Shown: positions 8,206-17,480, counted from the stretch's first letter. The stretch is 64,000 nucleotides of DNA from Bdellovibrionales bacterium (GCA_020628165.1 JAHDFM010000020.1:1-64000), one strand, 5' to 3'. Translations and numbers: made by a program. The notes: generated by a model from the letters alone, not told the origin.

Positions 8206-9828
8206 ATGGGGAAATATGCAAAAAAGCTGATTTTTTTAGTGGGGCTAACTAGTCTATTGCCCTTTTACCAAAACTGTGGCGAGCAGTTTTCATCCTCACA
8301 ATCAAACCCAATTGGAGCCATCATTGAAAGCAGTCCTGTAGGTGGTAGCTCAACAGACAATTCGAATGCACCCATTGCTGAATTTGATGAACCAACTCAA
8401 GAAAACCAAACAATCCAAAATATTTCTTTGAATGACGATTCAATAGTCGTTAGTCAGATGAACCCCAATACAGCTATCATTTCTTGGCAAACTAATGAGT
8501 TGGCAACAGCAGTGTTATATCTTGGAACAGACCCAGCTAACTTAAGTATTCAATTCAATGACGAATCTCAATCTAAAACCAAACACGAAGTCCAGCTCAA
8601 AGAACTGACTCCTTCGTCAACATATTTTTTTAAGGTTTCTGGTCAAACCATGTCTGGGTTCAGCTACAGCTCTAATCAACTTAGCTTTACAACCAAAGAC
8701 ACACCAGTTCAGCCTAACAAAGTGACGACCTTAGATGATTCAAGCATATCTATCACCCTAATAAGTTATAACGAAGTCAAAGTAGAGTGGAGCACCCCAG
8801 TTTACACCAAAGCACATATCAAACACAGCACAGATAAAGATAACATTGTCAAAACACAACAAATTGAAAACAGCTTTGATTACAAAAATCATATTCAATT
8901 CATAAAGGGCCTCGACGCGTCTTCGACTTACTATATTAAAATTTACAGTGAAGCTGAGAACGGTGATATTTATCAGTCCAATGTTCTCAGTTTTGAAACG
9001 GTAAAAAAACCAGAGCCTCAATCTAATTTTGTGCCTTTCAGCCAATTCAGAAAAAACAATAACGACACTGTTCAAGAAGGAAATTGGGATAACATCCATG
9101 GTAGTTCCCCTCCGAAAGCTGGGATATCTTCTTGGCAGAGAGTCACTATCAAGCCTTACGCCACATCAGCCTCTGGTCGCAAACTGCTTCTTGACAGCAG
9201 CATTAAAGAAGCTTGGGCCTCTTATAAGATACAGCTTGGCTCTAATTGGACACCTTCAGACAATGTTAAATTGCCTGGCTTTAGCTCGCATATTAACGAT
9301 GGATGGCAAGGAGTCGCTGGTGGAAATGGTGGCGGCTGGGGTGGCCGTTGTCGATCTTGGTCGGCTAGGAGTGGCATAGTACGACCCGTTCAAGGCCAGT
9401 CATATTCTGGAAAGATGTCTATGTATGTGTATCACAAAGATAGCAAAAACTACTCTGGAAACGCTAAGGCCAGTGATCACCCTTGCTTGAACCCATCCAA
9501 CAACCCTGTGCAAAGCAATAAAAGAGGTTATGGACAAACATTTAATAGCAAAGGTTTTATCAGAGATCAAAAGTGGCACACTGTCACTCATCATATAAGA
9601 TTAAATGAAATCAGCAAATCTAATGGACTTGTAGAGCTCTACCTTGATGGAACCCTCGTCGCGAGAGCTGAAAACATGAGTTTTACTGATAACAACAAAT
9701 ACCACAACATTGCCTTTTGGTTCCAAGTTTATCATGGTGGGAGTGCTGACACGACAGGAACTGCACACGATATTTTCTTTCACAACTTTAACTGGAATGC
9801 TGGTCCTGTTGACCTCACCCAAAAATAA
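8206..9828 (+). CDS. Lipoprotein: two fibronectin-III domains plus polysaccharide-lyase-like (PL14/PL20-type) domain
   Basis: The ATG at 8206 gives a lipoprotein signal peptide ending LLPFYQNC (Cys24); an upstream TTG at 8149 would bury it. A Ser/Pro-rich linker leads to two fibronectin-III-like domains (about residues 73-164 and 171-266, each with the 'L.P.t.Y.fkv' core, as in LTPSSTYFFKV). The C-terminal about 270 residues match the jelly-roll pattern of PL14-type lyases: KLPGFSS, a Gly/Trp-rich WGGRCRSWSARSG, MSMYVYHKD, KWHTVTHHIRLN, GLVELYLDGTLV and a final GG...FHNF. It probably binds or cleaves an acidic polysaccharide at the cell surface. Catalysis is unproven. Confidence 0.7.
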   Translation: MGKYAKKLIFLVGLTSLLPFYQNCGEQFSSSQSNPIGAIIESSPVGGSSTDNSNAPIAEFDEPTQENQTIQNISLNDDSIVVSQMNPNTAIISWQTNELATAVLYLGTDPANLSIQFNDESQSKTKHEVQLKELTPSSTYFFKVSGQTMSGFSYSSNQLSFTTKDTPVQPNKVTTLDDSSISITLISYNEVKVEWSTPVYTKAHIKHSTDKDNIVKTQQIENSFDYKNHIQFIKGLDASSTYYIKIYSEAENGDIYQSNVLSFETVKKPEPQSNFVPFSQFRKNNNDTVQEGNWDNIHGSSPPKAGISSWQRVTIKPYATSASGRKLLLDSSIKEAWASYKIQLGSNWTPSDNVKLPGFSSHINDGWQGVAGGNGGGWGGRCRSWSARSGIVRPVQGQSYSGKMSMYVYHKDSKNYSGNAKASDHPCLNPSNNPVQSNKRGYGQTFNSKGFIRDQKWHTVTHHIRLNEISKSNGLVELYLDGTLVARAENMSFTDNNKYHNIAFWFQVYHGGSADTTGTAHDIFFHNFNWNAGPVDLTQK

Positions 9829-9865
9829 AAACGTTCAAATAAAAGCTGAAGTCATAAATAAATAA

Positions 9866-10399
9866 TTAGGAATCAATATTTACATCGTTTATTGGCAGTT
9901 GAAAACTCACATCAATTGGCTCAGTTCCAACTGGATCATTGATTGATCTTTTAAAAAAAAAACGAATGGCAAGCAATTCACCCTGCCCTTTATAAACATT
10001 TGATAAGTAGCGACCACGAACTGTCTGTTTAAACTCTTCGCTCTTAAATTGACTGGTCAGTGATGGTTTAAAGTCTAAAGAGTAATTATTAATATGTTCT
10101 GTTTCTTGAATGACCAATTGTATTGTCATCATTAAATTGAGTGGTGGTAACTTTTTAAAGGCAATAATAAAACCTGAAGATGAACTATTACAGTATTTCT
10201 CCACAATATCTCCTGAAAGCTCAACTCCCGTAAAGCCAACATAATTATGATCGCCTTGTATAGCTCCCAAAACTCCTTTGTAATCTATAAACTCCTTACC
10301 TATACTCTCATCAACTCGAATTTTAACATGCGCCTGAGACGCTGTAATGGCCTCAACATTCGGCCGCTGGTCGGAGTCTAGAAATCTTTTTATGCTCAC
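9866..10399 (-). CDS. Hypothetical cytoplasmic protein
   Basis: About 177 residues, mostly beta-rich, without signal peptide or membrane segment. I placed the start at the GTG at 10399 because AGGTGA lies five bases upstream; an earlier in-frame GTG at 10408 falls inside that ribosome-binding site. The N-terminal strand with Arg/Lys-rich KRFLDS and several later strands recall PilZ-type beta barrels, which are abundant in Bdellovibrio-like genomes, but the RxxxR and DxSxxG motifs are not visible, so I do not assign it. It lies antisense between two exported-enzyme genes. Confidence 0.5.
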   Translation of the reverse strand: MSIKRFLDSDQRPNVEAITASQAHVKIRVDESIGKEFIDYKGVLGAIQGDHNYVGFTGVELSGDIVEKYCNSSSSGFIIAFKKLPPLNLMMTIQLVIQETEHINNYSLDFKPSLTSQFKSEEFKQTVRGRYLSNVYKGQGELLAIRFFFKRSINDPVGTEPIDVSFQLPINDVNIDS

Positions 10400-10656
10400 T
10401 TTCTTCACCTAATTTATAGTTAATATAAAAGTATTCTATGAATTTACATTTTGTTGCTTTCTTGTAAAGTCCTAGAAACAATATTCAAATTCAAACTAAT
10501 AAAAAACGTAATTATAATACTTTAATAAATAATTTCATAAAAAACCAATGAAGAACTTTCAATAACCCTAATTACTACAAATACATCAGTAAATTGAGTA
10601 ACTTGCCCGAGAGTTTTACTTAAAGCGAGTTGAGCATAACTCTTGGGGTGGGAAAA

Positions 10657-11991
10657 ATGTTAATAAGTAAAAATCCAATTATTACAGTTCTAATAGGACT
10701 TTTAATCTCAGCTTGCAGTGCTGGACAAAACGACAATAACGGTTACTTGCAAGAGTCCTTAGGTCAGGTTCAAGAAGTTTTTAGTCTCAATGCTAAAAGA
10801 ATCCAAGACCAAACTATTGTTCCAAGTAGCAAATTGCATTTGGTCAACCCATATCCAAATATGAATACCTGCGATAAAGATTTTGCTTTAAAAATAGCAA
10901 TCATTGACACTGGTGTTGACTACAACAGTCCGTACCTTGCTCAAAACATATCTTACCAATGCAATGATAATGGTGAACCGATTGGCTTTGGGCTCGATGA
11001 TCTTGGCAAAGACGACTGGGCCTCTCCTTACCTTGTAAGAACTGATCACTTAAACAGAAAATTATCTTCAAAACAAAGACGAGACGGGGTAAAACTTCAA
11101 AACGAATACGAACAGTTTTACAGTGAGCTGACGGACCCTCTGCTTAAAGAGCTCATTTCACCACACCTTTTATATGATACAAGAATAACTCATGGAACAC
11201 AGGTCGCAGCTCTTGCAAGCTATGATGATAACCGCATTGGAATCACTGGCTACAGACCCATCATGGACCCTCACAAGGGGTTTTTGGTGTCGACCCAATC
11301 TGTGTTAGATATGTCAAAACTTGCCATTCAAGATGGAGCAAAAATTATCAATTTGAGTCTGAGCTTTTACCAAGTTGAAGGTGAGTTTCTATACAATCGC
11401 ATTATCAAACAAGCTCAGAAAGACTATTATAAGCTCGTAAAAAATAACCCAGACGTCATATTTGTAGCGGCGACAGGAAATGAGTCTAATGTTTTAAACT
11501 TTTCAAAACCTGTTAAAAGCTTTCCTTGTGGAATTAATTTACCGAATGTAATCTGTGTTGGGTCGATCGACCAATCAACCAATATTTCGAAGTTTTCAAA
11601 CACAACTAAAAATTATAAAAATACAGTTTATGCCCTCGGCGAAGATATAGAAGCCATTGTTCCATCAAAATACTGTTCAGAACTTGCAAATAGCTCTGTA
11701 TTTGATTCACTTCTTCTTGCGAGAAATAAAAATCAATTCTCGATGGACCTGTTTAGCTTCAATCTCACCAGGATCGCTGAGTCTTGCGAAAGTTCTATAA
11801 AAAGAACCAGTGGTACATCTTTTGCGACTCCTCTTGTAAGTAGAAAGGTCGCTCAAATTTGGATCGACCAACCTCATTTAACAAGTGTGGAAGTTGTAGA
11901 GGAACTGTTATTTCAAAGTACACAGCACAATTCTATTAAACATGGTGAAATCAATATCTTTCAGTTTGAAAAAGCAAGCTGGCAAAACTAA
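10657..11991 (+). CDS. Subtilisin-family (S8) serine protease, lipoprotein
   Basis: The ATG at 10657 follows GGGGTGGGA and yields a lipoprotein signal peptide with lipobox ISAC (Cys20). The S8 triad is complete: Asp84 in IIDTGVDY, His179 in THGTQVAAL and Ser388 in TSGTSFATP, with oxyanion Asn275 in ATGNES. The Asp-His spacing is about 95 residues, against about 32 in classical subtilisin, because of a charged insert around residues 95-170. A further insert lies between Asn275 and Ser388. There is no propeptide-inhibitor domain I can recognise. It probably digests proteins at the cell surface or periplasm. Monocistronic. Confidence 0.9.
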   Translation: MLISKNPIITVLIGLLISACSAGQNDNNGYLQESLGQVQEVFSLNAKRIQDQTIVPSSKLHLVNPYPNMNTCDKDFALKIAIIDTGVDYNSPYLAQNISYQCNDNGEPIGFGLDDLGKDDWASPYLVRTDHLNRKLSSKQRRDGVKLQNEYEQFYSELTDPLLKELISPHLLYDTRITHGTQVAALASYDDNRIGITGYRPIMDPHKGFLVSTQSVLDMSKLAIQDGAKIINLSLSFYQVEGEFLYNRIIKQAQKDYYKLVKNNPDVIFVAATGNESNVLNFSKPVKSFPCGINLPNVICVGSIDQSTNISKFSNTTKNYKNTVYALGEDIEAIVPSKYCSELANSSVFDSLLLARNKNQFSMDLFSFNLTRIAESCESSIKRTSGTSFATPLVSRKVAQIWIDQPHLTSVEVVEELLFQSTQHNSIKHGEINIFQFEKASWQN

Positions 11992-12153
11992 GTGCGCAAA
12001 TATATTTTTTAAAGAGCTTCATCTCATCTCTTCAACATATCAATTATATCGAACATTAAGCATAATATTATCGATTTAACAAATACCTAAATTTGACGTT
12101 AATATAACTACATAAGTTATTAAAACAAAGTCATTACTTGGAGGTATATAGAT

Positions 12154-12768
12154 ATGACTAGATTGATAAAAAACACACTCTTCATTATCGGCTCTTTGAG
12201 CTTACTCATGAGCATTCCAGCATTTGCTTATTCTTCTAAGAAAAAGACATCTATCGCCGAACACACTGGAACTCTCCCTGATGGCCCGAAAATAACTAAG
12301 TCTGACATTAAGAAAGCACAAAAAATGTGGGGCGATGCAGTTGTTAGCATTGGTAAAGCCAAAAACCCAAAGAAAGTAGCTCAACAAGCCGCCAAAACAG
12401 CTTATGCCTTTGAGCTCGGCCCAATCATGTTCAAGCCAACCCTAACTAATGGTGACACTACATTTCGACCAGATATGGAAGGAACTCTTTCTTATTTTGT
12501 ATCTGGAAATGCAAAGTATGTCCAAGACAAAGGGTTTGCATTGAAGCCATGGACCAAAGTGAGATTTGCTAACCACAACATTAAAATGTTTGGCAACAAA
12601 GCCATCGCAATGGGCCACTACTTCTTCACGGATAAGGCCACTGGTAAAGAAACCAAAGTTGAGTATACAAAAGGCTACGTTAAAACTAAAGACGGACGCA
12701 TTTTACTCTTCTTACAAGATTCATCACTGCCATACACACCTCAAGATACGAAAGTGTCATCTAACTAA
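12154..12768 (+). CDS. Secreted NTF2-like protein
   Basis: A 204-residue exported protein with a clear signal peptide (FIIGSLSLLMSIPAFA, cleaved before YSS) and a strong ribosome-binding site (GGAGG). The mature part has the shape of an NTF2/SnoaL-like cone: helices with MWGDAVVSIGKA, strands LGPIMFKPTL and GTLSYFVSG, and the C-terminal LLFLQDSSLPY. Homologues are often mislabelled phosphoribosyl-AMP cyclohydrolase; none of that enzyme's metal-binding motifs is present here. Function unknown, perhaps small-ligand binding in the periplasm. It is followed by an intrinsic terminator. Confidence 0.65.
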   Translation: MTRLIKNTLFIIGSLSLLMSIPAFAYSSKKKTSIAEHTGTLPDGPKITKSDIKKAQKMWGDAVVSIGKAKNPKKVAQQAAKTAYAFELGPIMFKPTLTNGDTTFRPDMEGTLSYFVSGNAKYVQDKGFALKPWTKVRFANHNIKMFGNKAIAMGHYFFTDKATGKETKVEYTKGYVKTKDGRILLFLQDSSLPYTPQDTKVSSN

Positions 12769-12778
12769 CCCTACCCTT

Positions 12779-12819
12779 AAGAGGCTACAAAACTTATGTG
12801 AGTGGCCTCTTCCCTTTTT
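12779..12819 (+). terminator. Rho-independent terminator after the NTF2-like gene
   Basis: The seven-base arms AAGAGGC (12779-12785) and GCCTCTT (12805-12811) pair perfectly around a 19-base loop and are followed by CCC and a run of five T. It lies 11 bases after the stop codon. Confidence 0.7.
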
Positions 12820-13024
12820 AGATATTGATTTTTTGTCACAAATATTTTCACTGAATTTAAATGAATCTCATAGTCATATAAAAAGCCCAGCACTCCAGTT
12901 AAGTCACTGGATGAACCAGCTATACACTAAATTATATTTAGGATATTTTTTACAAAATACTCTATTTCAAACACCAAATTGAGCAAAGGGTTTTTAATTC
13001 TGTAAGCAGTGTATGGTCTGCAAA

Positions 13025-14452
13025 TTATTTCAAATAAATATTCCAATCCTTGAAATAAAAAGTTTCGTTTTGTGGTGCTTGCGAGTTGTGTTGAACAAAA
13101 AAGCCAAATCCTCTCGGCTTTACACCGTTCACCTGACGAGTTCGTATGTTCTTAACTTCGCGAACTAACTGACCATCAATGTACAAGTTAAATTGTCCAT
13201 TGAATTTACTAGCAGGATTGTTTTGAATGATTTCTAGTTCAATTTGAGTCCATTTATCACACTTTGGTTTAATAGGACTGACATAAGATTCACCAGAGGC
13301 TCTATCCTTGTCTGGTTTATACGCATAGACAAAGTAACTGTTACTTTTGGCAAGTGGCACTCTCACTGACCAAGCATCATCTAAATTTTTACTACCTCCA
13401 GGTGATCGAGTGGAACCATCTTTTGCGCCCCAAATATGACCAAAACCAATATAGGTTCCAGAACGATTGTTTACTTTTTGCCCGCCAACACACGGGTTGT
13501 ACCACTGCATACTCCATACAGATTGTGCCTCTGGCCCCTGACTGCCTAACTGCATTCCTTTTATATTAGCCCCGAAGGTCTGCCCTTTTGGCAAATAAGA
13601 TTTAACACTTGGGCTCCCGTCTGGTGCCGAACTGAGAGCTAATGCATTTTTATGTTTTGAAACGTTATAAAATACTAAATTTGAACCTCCACTCCATTCA
13701 CCTCTAAAAAATGTCTCTGGATCTTTGCCCATATCATTTTGACTAGGTGTTGCTGACCACTGCTTTCTATAACCTTTGTTGGCCCAAAACTGATCTCTTG
13801 CCGTAATAGTATTTAAAGGTGGTTTAACGACAGGTTGAGGAACTGGATCAATAACCTTTTCTTTTGTAGTGCAAGAAATCACATTACTTTCGGCAAAAAC
13901 ACCCATTTGGTTTTCTGCGATCACTTGAAAGTAATAGGTTGTTTTATCTTGCAATCCTTTCACCATTTGAATGTGAGTTGCATGTTTAAAACTGTATTCA
14001 CCTGGATTTTTTTGATTGAGTGCTGACTCATCGGTTCCAAACTTTAAATAAGATTTAGAATTCTCGGACGTTGTCCAAGTGAATTTACAATCTGATGACG
14101 TCTCATCGAGTAGGTTAATTTGTTTGCTAAATAAAAATGGAGCACTTTCTTGCACCGGTGGAGGTTCAACAGCCATCTCCTCTTCATCTTTAGGCATTTC
14201 AATAACTTCATTCATGTCAGTTGAATTGTCAGGATTTTGAATGTCTTCACGATTGAAATTTTCTGTAGGGCTTTCTGAACTAACAGGGCTTGAATTGTCA
14301 CCGGCAGAGCTGCCACCTTGGTTTGATAGATCTTCAGACTGAATCGACGAGGCTGATTCGAACTGAGCTCCTTCAAAGTCGCTGCTGCAGTTTTGATAAC
14401 TCAGCATAATTAAAACTAAAACTAAAATATAAGGCAATTTTTGGATTTTCAT
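13025..14452 (-). CDS. Lipoprotein: one fibronectin-III domain plus lyase-like jelly-roll domain
   Basis: The signal peptide ends LIMLSYQNC (Cys22). An acidic, Ser/Glu/Pro-rich linker to about residue 100 is followed by one fibronectin-III-like domain (about 103-197, core LQDKTTYYFQVIAEN). A C-terminal domain of about 260 residues has SNSYFVYAYK, KWTQIELEIIQN, GQFNLYIDGQLVREVKN and FYFKDWNIYL. Layout and C-terminal pattern parallel the lipoprotein at 8206-9828, so the two are probably distant paralogues with a PL14/PL20-like concanavalin fold. It likely binds or degrades surface polysaccharide. Catalytic residues cannot be fixed by eye. Monocistronic, convergent with the NTF2-like gene. Confidence 0.65.
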   Translation of the reverse strand: MKIQKLPYILVLVLIMLSYQNCSSDFEGAQFESASSIQSEDLSNQGGSSAGDNSSPVSSESPTENFNREDIQNPDNSTDMNEVIEMPKDEEEMAVEPPPVQESAPFLFSKQINLLDETSSDCKFTWTTSENSKSYLKFGTDESALNQKNPGEYSFKHATHIQMVKGLQDKTTYYFQVIAENQMGVFAESNVISCTTKEKVIDPVPQPVVKPPLNTITARDQFWANKGYRKQWSATPSQNDMGKDPETFFRGEWSGGSNLVFYNVSKHKNALALSSAPDGSPSVKSYLPKGQTFGANIKGMQLGSQGPEAQSVWSMQWYNPCVGGQKVNNRSGTYIGFGHIWGAKDGSTRSPGGSKNLDDAWSVRVPLAKSNSYFVYAYKPDKDRASGESYVSPIKPKCDKWTQIELEIIQNNPASKFNGQFNLYIDGQLVREVKNIRTRQVNGVKPRGFGFFVQHNSQAPQNETFYFKDWNIYLK

Positions 14453-14592
14453 ACATATCCGTCAGTGATAAAAAACTGTTCCGCTTGCTATTATTATACA
14501 TCATCATTAAAGATTAAGAATTTCTAAGTGCATGTGTATCACTTTGACACTCTAAGAGTTTGACAGTTTTTTGACTGTGTTTGTAGTTTGCG

Positions 14593-14645
14593 GTTAGGTC
14601 CTTCGCTGTGCTCAGAATGACGAAGCTGTGCTTATATTGACGATG
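14593..14645. repeat. Dispersed 'AGGTCCTTCGCTGTGCTCAG' repeat copy
   Basis: The element AGGTCCTTCGCTGTGCTCAG continues as AATGACGAAGC. It belongs to the widespread bacterial intergenic repeat whose other strand reads GTCATTCTGAGCGAAGCGAA. Further copies in this window lie at 40330-40451 and 57565-57756. A degraded second half (TTATATTGACG) follows. Always intergenic here. Confidence 0.6.
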
Positions 14646-14727
14646 TTGCGCCAAAGATGTCAGCTCTGCTTTTTATCATCTCAGAGCTACATCCATGATC
14701 ACAGTATTTTTTTAATTCACATTCGTT

Positions 14728-16776
14728 TTATTTTAAGTCGTGGAATGAGTTGTAGTCGATCACCATCTGGCCACTAGGGAGCTGTTGTATGATATCTTTA
14801 AAATACCTATCTTTCACTATGTCTTCCAAATTATAGTTATGTCTTTTATAAATTTTTGATGAGTAAGTTTCATCGTGGCCTGTTAACGTCGCAAGCAGTG
14901 TTAAAAGCTTGCTGTCTTTTTTGAAATCCATCCCGTAGAGTGGAGAGTTTTCATCAATCACATGACTTGCCGACCATGTGAATTTAAAAAATGGAGAATG
15001 ATTGCGAACCAATTCTAAGTTTACAATTTTTCGCAAGTGCTCACCTTCTTTAGATGTGTGATCAACCAATGCTGACAAGGCCATATTTGCATCAATGATG
15101 TTATTACCTCTGACATTGCCAACACGCCAAGTTAATACTTTCTGGCCATCCAGGGTCGTGAATAAAATATTACGGCTAAATAATATTTTGGCGCTTGGTT
15201 TAGACAATTTAGCATAAACAATCCCTGTCATTACCGCCGTTGCAATCAAACCAAAGGCCGCTTCAAGAGTAACAATTACATTGGCATAAGCACTCAATGG
15301 CGTGATAGCTCCGTAGCCTATAGTTGTCATTGTCTGTACACTAAAGAAAAATGCATTTAAAAACTTATTTGTTAAATTCCCTTCTGAAATCGCCATTGGA
15401 TCTAACAAATACAAACTGGCAAAAAATAAATTAGCTAAAAAATAGACGAACGCAAAACCAACAATCACTTGCGTCCAACTGGCCTGCATTAAGAAAAAGT
15501 ATAAATCTTTTTTAAGATCACTCGGCACTCCTTTTTTAAGAGGCTCCATATCTAAAGTGGCTTTTGGTTGAAAGGTCACCTCATTGAGTGGCTGTGCAAG
15601 CTCCTCAATCTCTTTGGCATCAACATCTATCGGAGAAGTAAATATATCAAAAATTATTTGAAACAAACAAATGATCAGACAAAAACTCAAAAAGACATTA
15701 CCCGAAAAATTGTCAGAAATAAGCCCAACTAATATGCAAATGATGCCCGAAAACATCCGAATATTCACACGAATATTATTTTTCATTTCACTGTTGTGGC
15801 GAACAGTGACTAAATCGATAATCGCAGTGGTGATAAAAATGGCTCCCAATGCAAAACTTAATAAGTATGCGTACTTAATATTTTGAATGACTTCACCAAA
15901 GTGAATTGCCTTTTTGATTCCAACACCCATAAATATAATCGCTAATTGCAAAGGAATGTGAGAAAAAAGCCAAATTGGCATCGAAAACTTATGCTTTTTT
16001 AAATGCGAATGGGCGACATCATCAAAGTAAATCCACCAAACTGTGCAAGTAAGCAACAAGGCAAAACTGGCTTGAAGAACTTGCTCGACACCAACTCCAT
16101 ACCCTGACAAATCAGACAACACTTTAACAAATGATTCCCCTAAAACGATGATGGTTAAAAGGCCATATCTTTCAGCCAAATGTTCGTGGTCAAAAGGATA
16201 CTTTTCAGACAACTCTCGTCCTTTTTTGTAGAGGACAGCTCCAAAAATAATTAAACATCCCAAAAAATAAAATACAATCTGATAAGACTTAACGTAATGA
16301 GACATCAGCCAAGCAATACTACTGGCAAAGAAGACACTTCCCCAATACAACGAATAATCACGCCCGTTACTTTCTTGAATGTATGTACGAGCATATAGCA
16401 CAACAATGATTAACTGAGCCACAGAATAGGCACAAACAAATATGAGTGGTGACCCGTTTAAGAAATCACCAATCGTGATAGCCATAGCTCCCACACAAAA
16501 CATTTGAATGAAAACCAAGGTGCGATAAAAAAAATCATCAATATTAACTCGATTGGCATAATAGGTAAACCCAGACCATATCAACCAGAGCGGTACAAAA
16601 ACCAATGAACACTTCATAAATGTTGCCAAGGAAATGTCTTTAGCAAATATATTACCTAGCTGAATAAAGGCTGCCACGTAAATCAAGTCATAAAACAGCT
16701 CCATCCAACTGGCTTTCTTTTCGTGAGCGTGTGATGGAAGATGAAATTTGGGTTTGTGAAAAAATCTATGTTTCAT
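14728..16776 (-). CDS. LtrA-like membrane domain fused to a KirBac-type inward-rectifier potassium channel
   Basis: A 682-residue fusion. Residues about 20-385 form an LtrA (low temperature requirement A) domain with the signature ASWMELFYDLIYVAAF near the N-terminus and about ten membrane segments. After an acidic linker, residues about 415-682 form a complete KirBac channel: a slide helix (DLKKDLYFFLMQASW), two membrane helices around the selectivity filter T485-I-G-Y-G489, and the cytoplasmic immunoglobulin-like IRK domain (RNILFTTLDGQKVLTWRVGN, then SPLYGMD). The LtrA part is a poorly understood family; the channel part should conduct K+. Both halves look intact and in one frame. Monocistronic. 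Confidence 0.88.
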   Translation of the reverse strand: MKHRFFHKPKFHLPSHAHEKKASWMELFYDLIYVAAFIQLGNIFAKDISLATFMKCSLVFVPLWLIWSGFTYYANRVNIDDFFYRTLVFIQMFCVGAMAITIGDFLNGSPLIFVCAYSVAQLIIVVLYARTYIQESNGRDYSLYWGSVFFASSIAWLMSHYVKSYQIVFYFLGCLIIFGAVLYKKGRELSEKYPFDHEHLAERYGLLTIIVLGESFVKVLSDLSGYGVGVEQVLQASFALLLTCTVWWIYFDDVAHSHLKKHKFSMPIWLFSHIPLQLAIIFMGVGIKKAIHFGEVIQNIKYAYLLSFALGAIFITTAIIDLVTVRHNSEMKNNIRVNIRMFSGIICILVGLISDNFSGNVFLSFCLIICLFQIIFDIFTSPIDVDAKEIEELAQPLNEVTFQPKATLDMEPLKKGVPSDLKKDLYFFLMQASWTQVIVGFAFVYFLANLFFASLYLLDPMAISEGNLTNKFLNAFFFSVQTMTTIGYGAITPLSAYANVIVTLEAAFGLIATAVMTGIVYAKLSKPSAKILFSRNILFTTLDGQKVLTWRVGNVRGNNIIDANMALSALVDHTSKEGEHLRKIVNLELVRNHSPFFKFTWSASHVIDENSPLYGMDFKKDSKLLTLLATLTGHDETYSSKIYKRHNYNLEDIVKDRYFKDIIQQLPSGQMVIDYNSFHDLK

Positions 16777-16919
16777 GACTTGCCTACCAAAAGGATGAAT
16801 TCTTATTTTATATTTAAAATTAAAAGATCAACTATGACATGTTGATTACTTCGTCTATGAATGTTTTAACTCCATATAAACACTTGAAGCAAAAAGAATT
16901 TTCAACCAATATTAATTAA

Positions 16920-17480
16920 ATGGTCTCTAAAGCTCATCGTATAAATTTTTATCGCAATCACCAACTTGGTCTCCAGAGAGATGGGACTGTTGTTTTAAAA
17001 TCTTGTTATGACCTGTGGAAGACATGCTACGAGCAAGAATCTAAATTAATTAAAGAATCCATAGGCAGTCGTTCACTTAAATTCCATCATATTGGCAGCA
17101 CCTCTGTTCCAAACCTCCTAGCCAAGCCCATAATTGATATTTTAGGAATTGTTAGTGATTTAAAAGACTTGGACACAAATAAAGAGGCACTTTTAAATTT
17201 AGGCTATAAATACAAAGGTGAGTATGGCATTCAAGGCCGAAGATACTGCACCCTTTATGATGAAAAAGAAGAATTTGGTTTTTTTCACCTGCACTTTTTT
17301 CAAAACAAAAACCCAATTATCGAAGCACATTTACGCTTCAGAGACCTTTTAAAAACTCATCAAAACTTTAAACAACAATATGAAGACTTAAAAAAAGACT
17401 TAGTATTTACGCAAAAACTCAATCGCAGTCATTACACAGCAGCAAAAAGTGAATTGATTCAAAAAATTTTAGAAAGTTAG
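16920..17480 (+). CDS. GrpB family protein (UPF0157, nucleotidyltransferase fold)
   Basis: A 186-residue member of the GrpB/UPF0157 family. The hallmark HIGSTSVPNLLAKPIIDI begins at residue 57, giving the GS...D pattern of a nucleotidyltransferase-like fold. FHLHFF and a C-terminal YTAAKSELIQ region also match the family. The N-terminal about 20 residues upstream of the usual family start are extra. Substrate unknown; relatives are mostly annotated only as GrpB proteins or fused to coenzyme A kinase. There is no strong ribosome-binding site before the ATG. It stands alone. Confidence 0.8.
   Translation: MVSKAHRINFYRNHQLGLQRDGTVVLKSCYDLWKTCYEQESKLIKESIGSRSLKFHHIGSTSVPNLLAKPIIDILGIVSDLKDLDTNKEALLNLGYKYKGEYGIQGRRYCTLYDEKEEFGFFHLHFFQNKNPIIEAHLRFRDLLKTHQNFKQQYEDLKKDLVFTQKLNRSHYTAAKSELIQKILES

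Noticed and set aside
9866-10399. PilZ c-di-GMP-binding protein
   Set aside because: The length and beta content fit, but neither the RxxxR nor the D/NxSxxG motif could be found.
12154-12768. Phosphoribosyl-AMP cyclohydrolase
   Set aside because: Similar proteins often carry this label, but the protein is exported and lacks the Cys and Asp metal-binding motifs of HisI.
12566-12982. 138-codon plus-strand reading frame running past the NTF2-like gene
   Set aside because: It overlaps the NTF2-like gene in another frame, crosses its terminator and has no recognisable motif.
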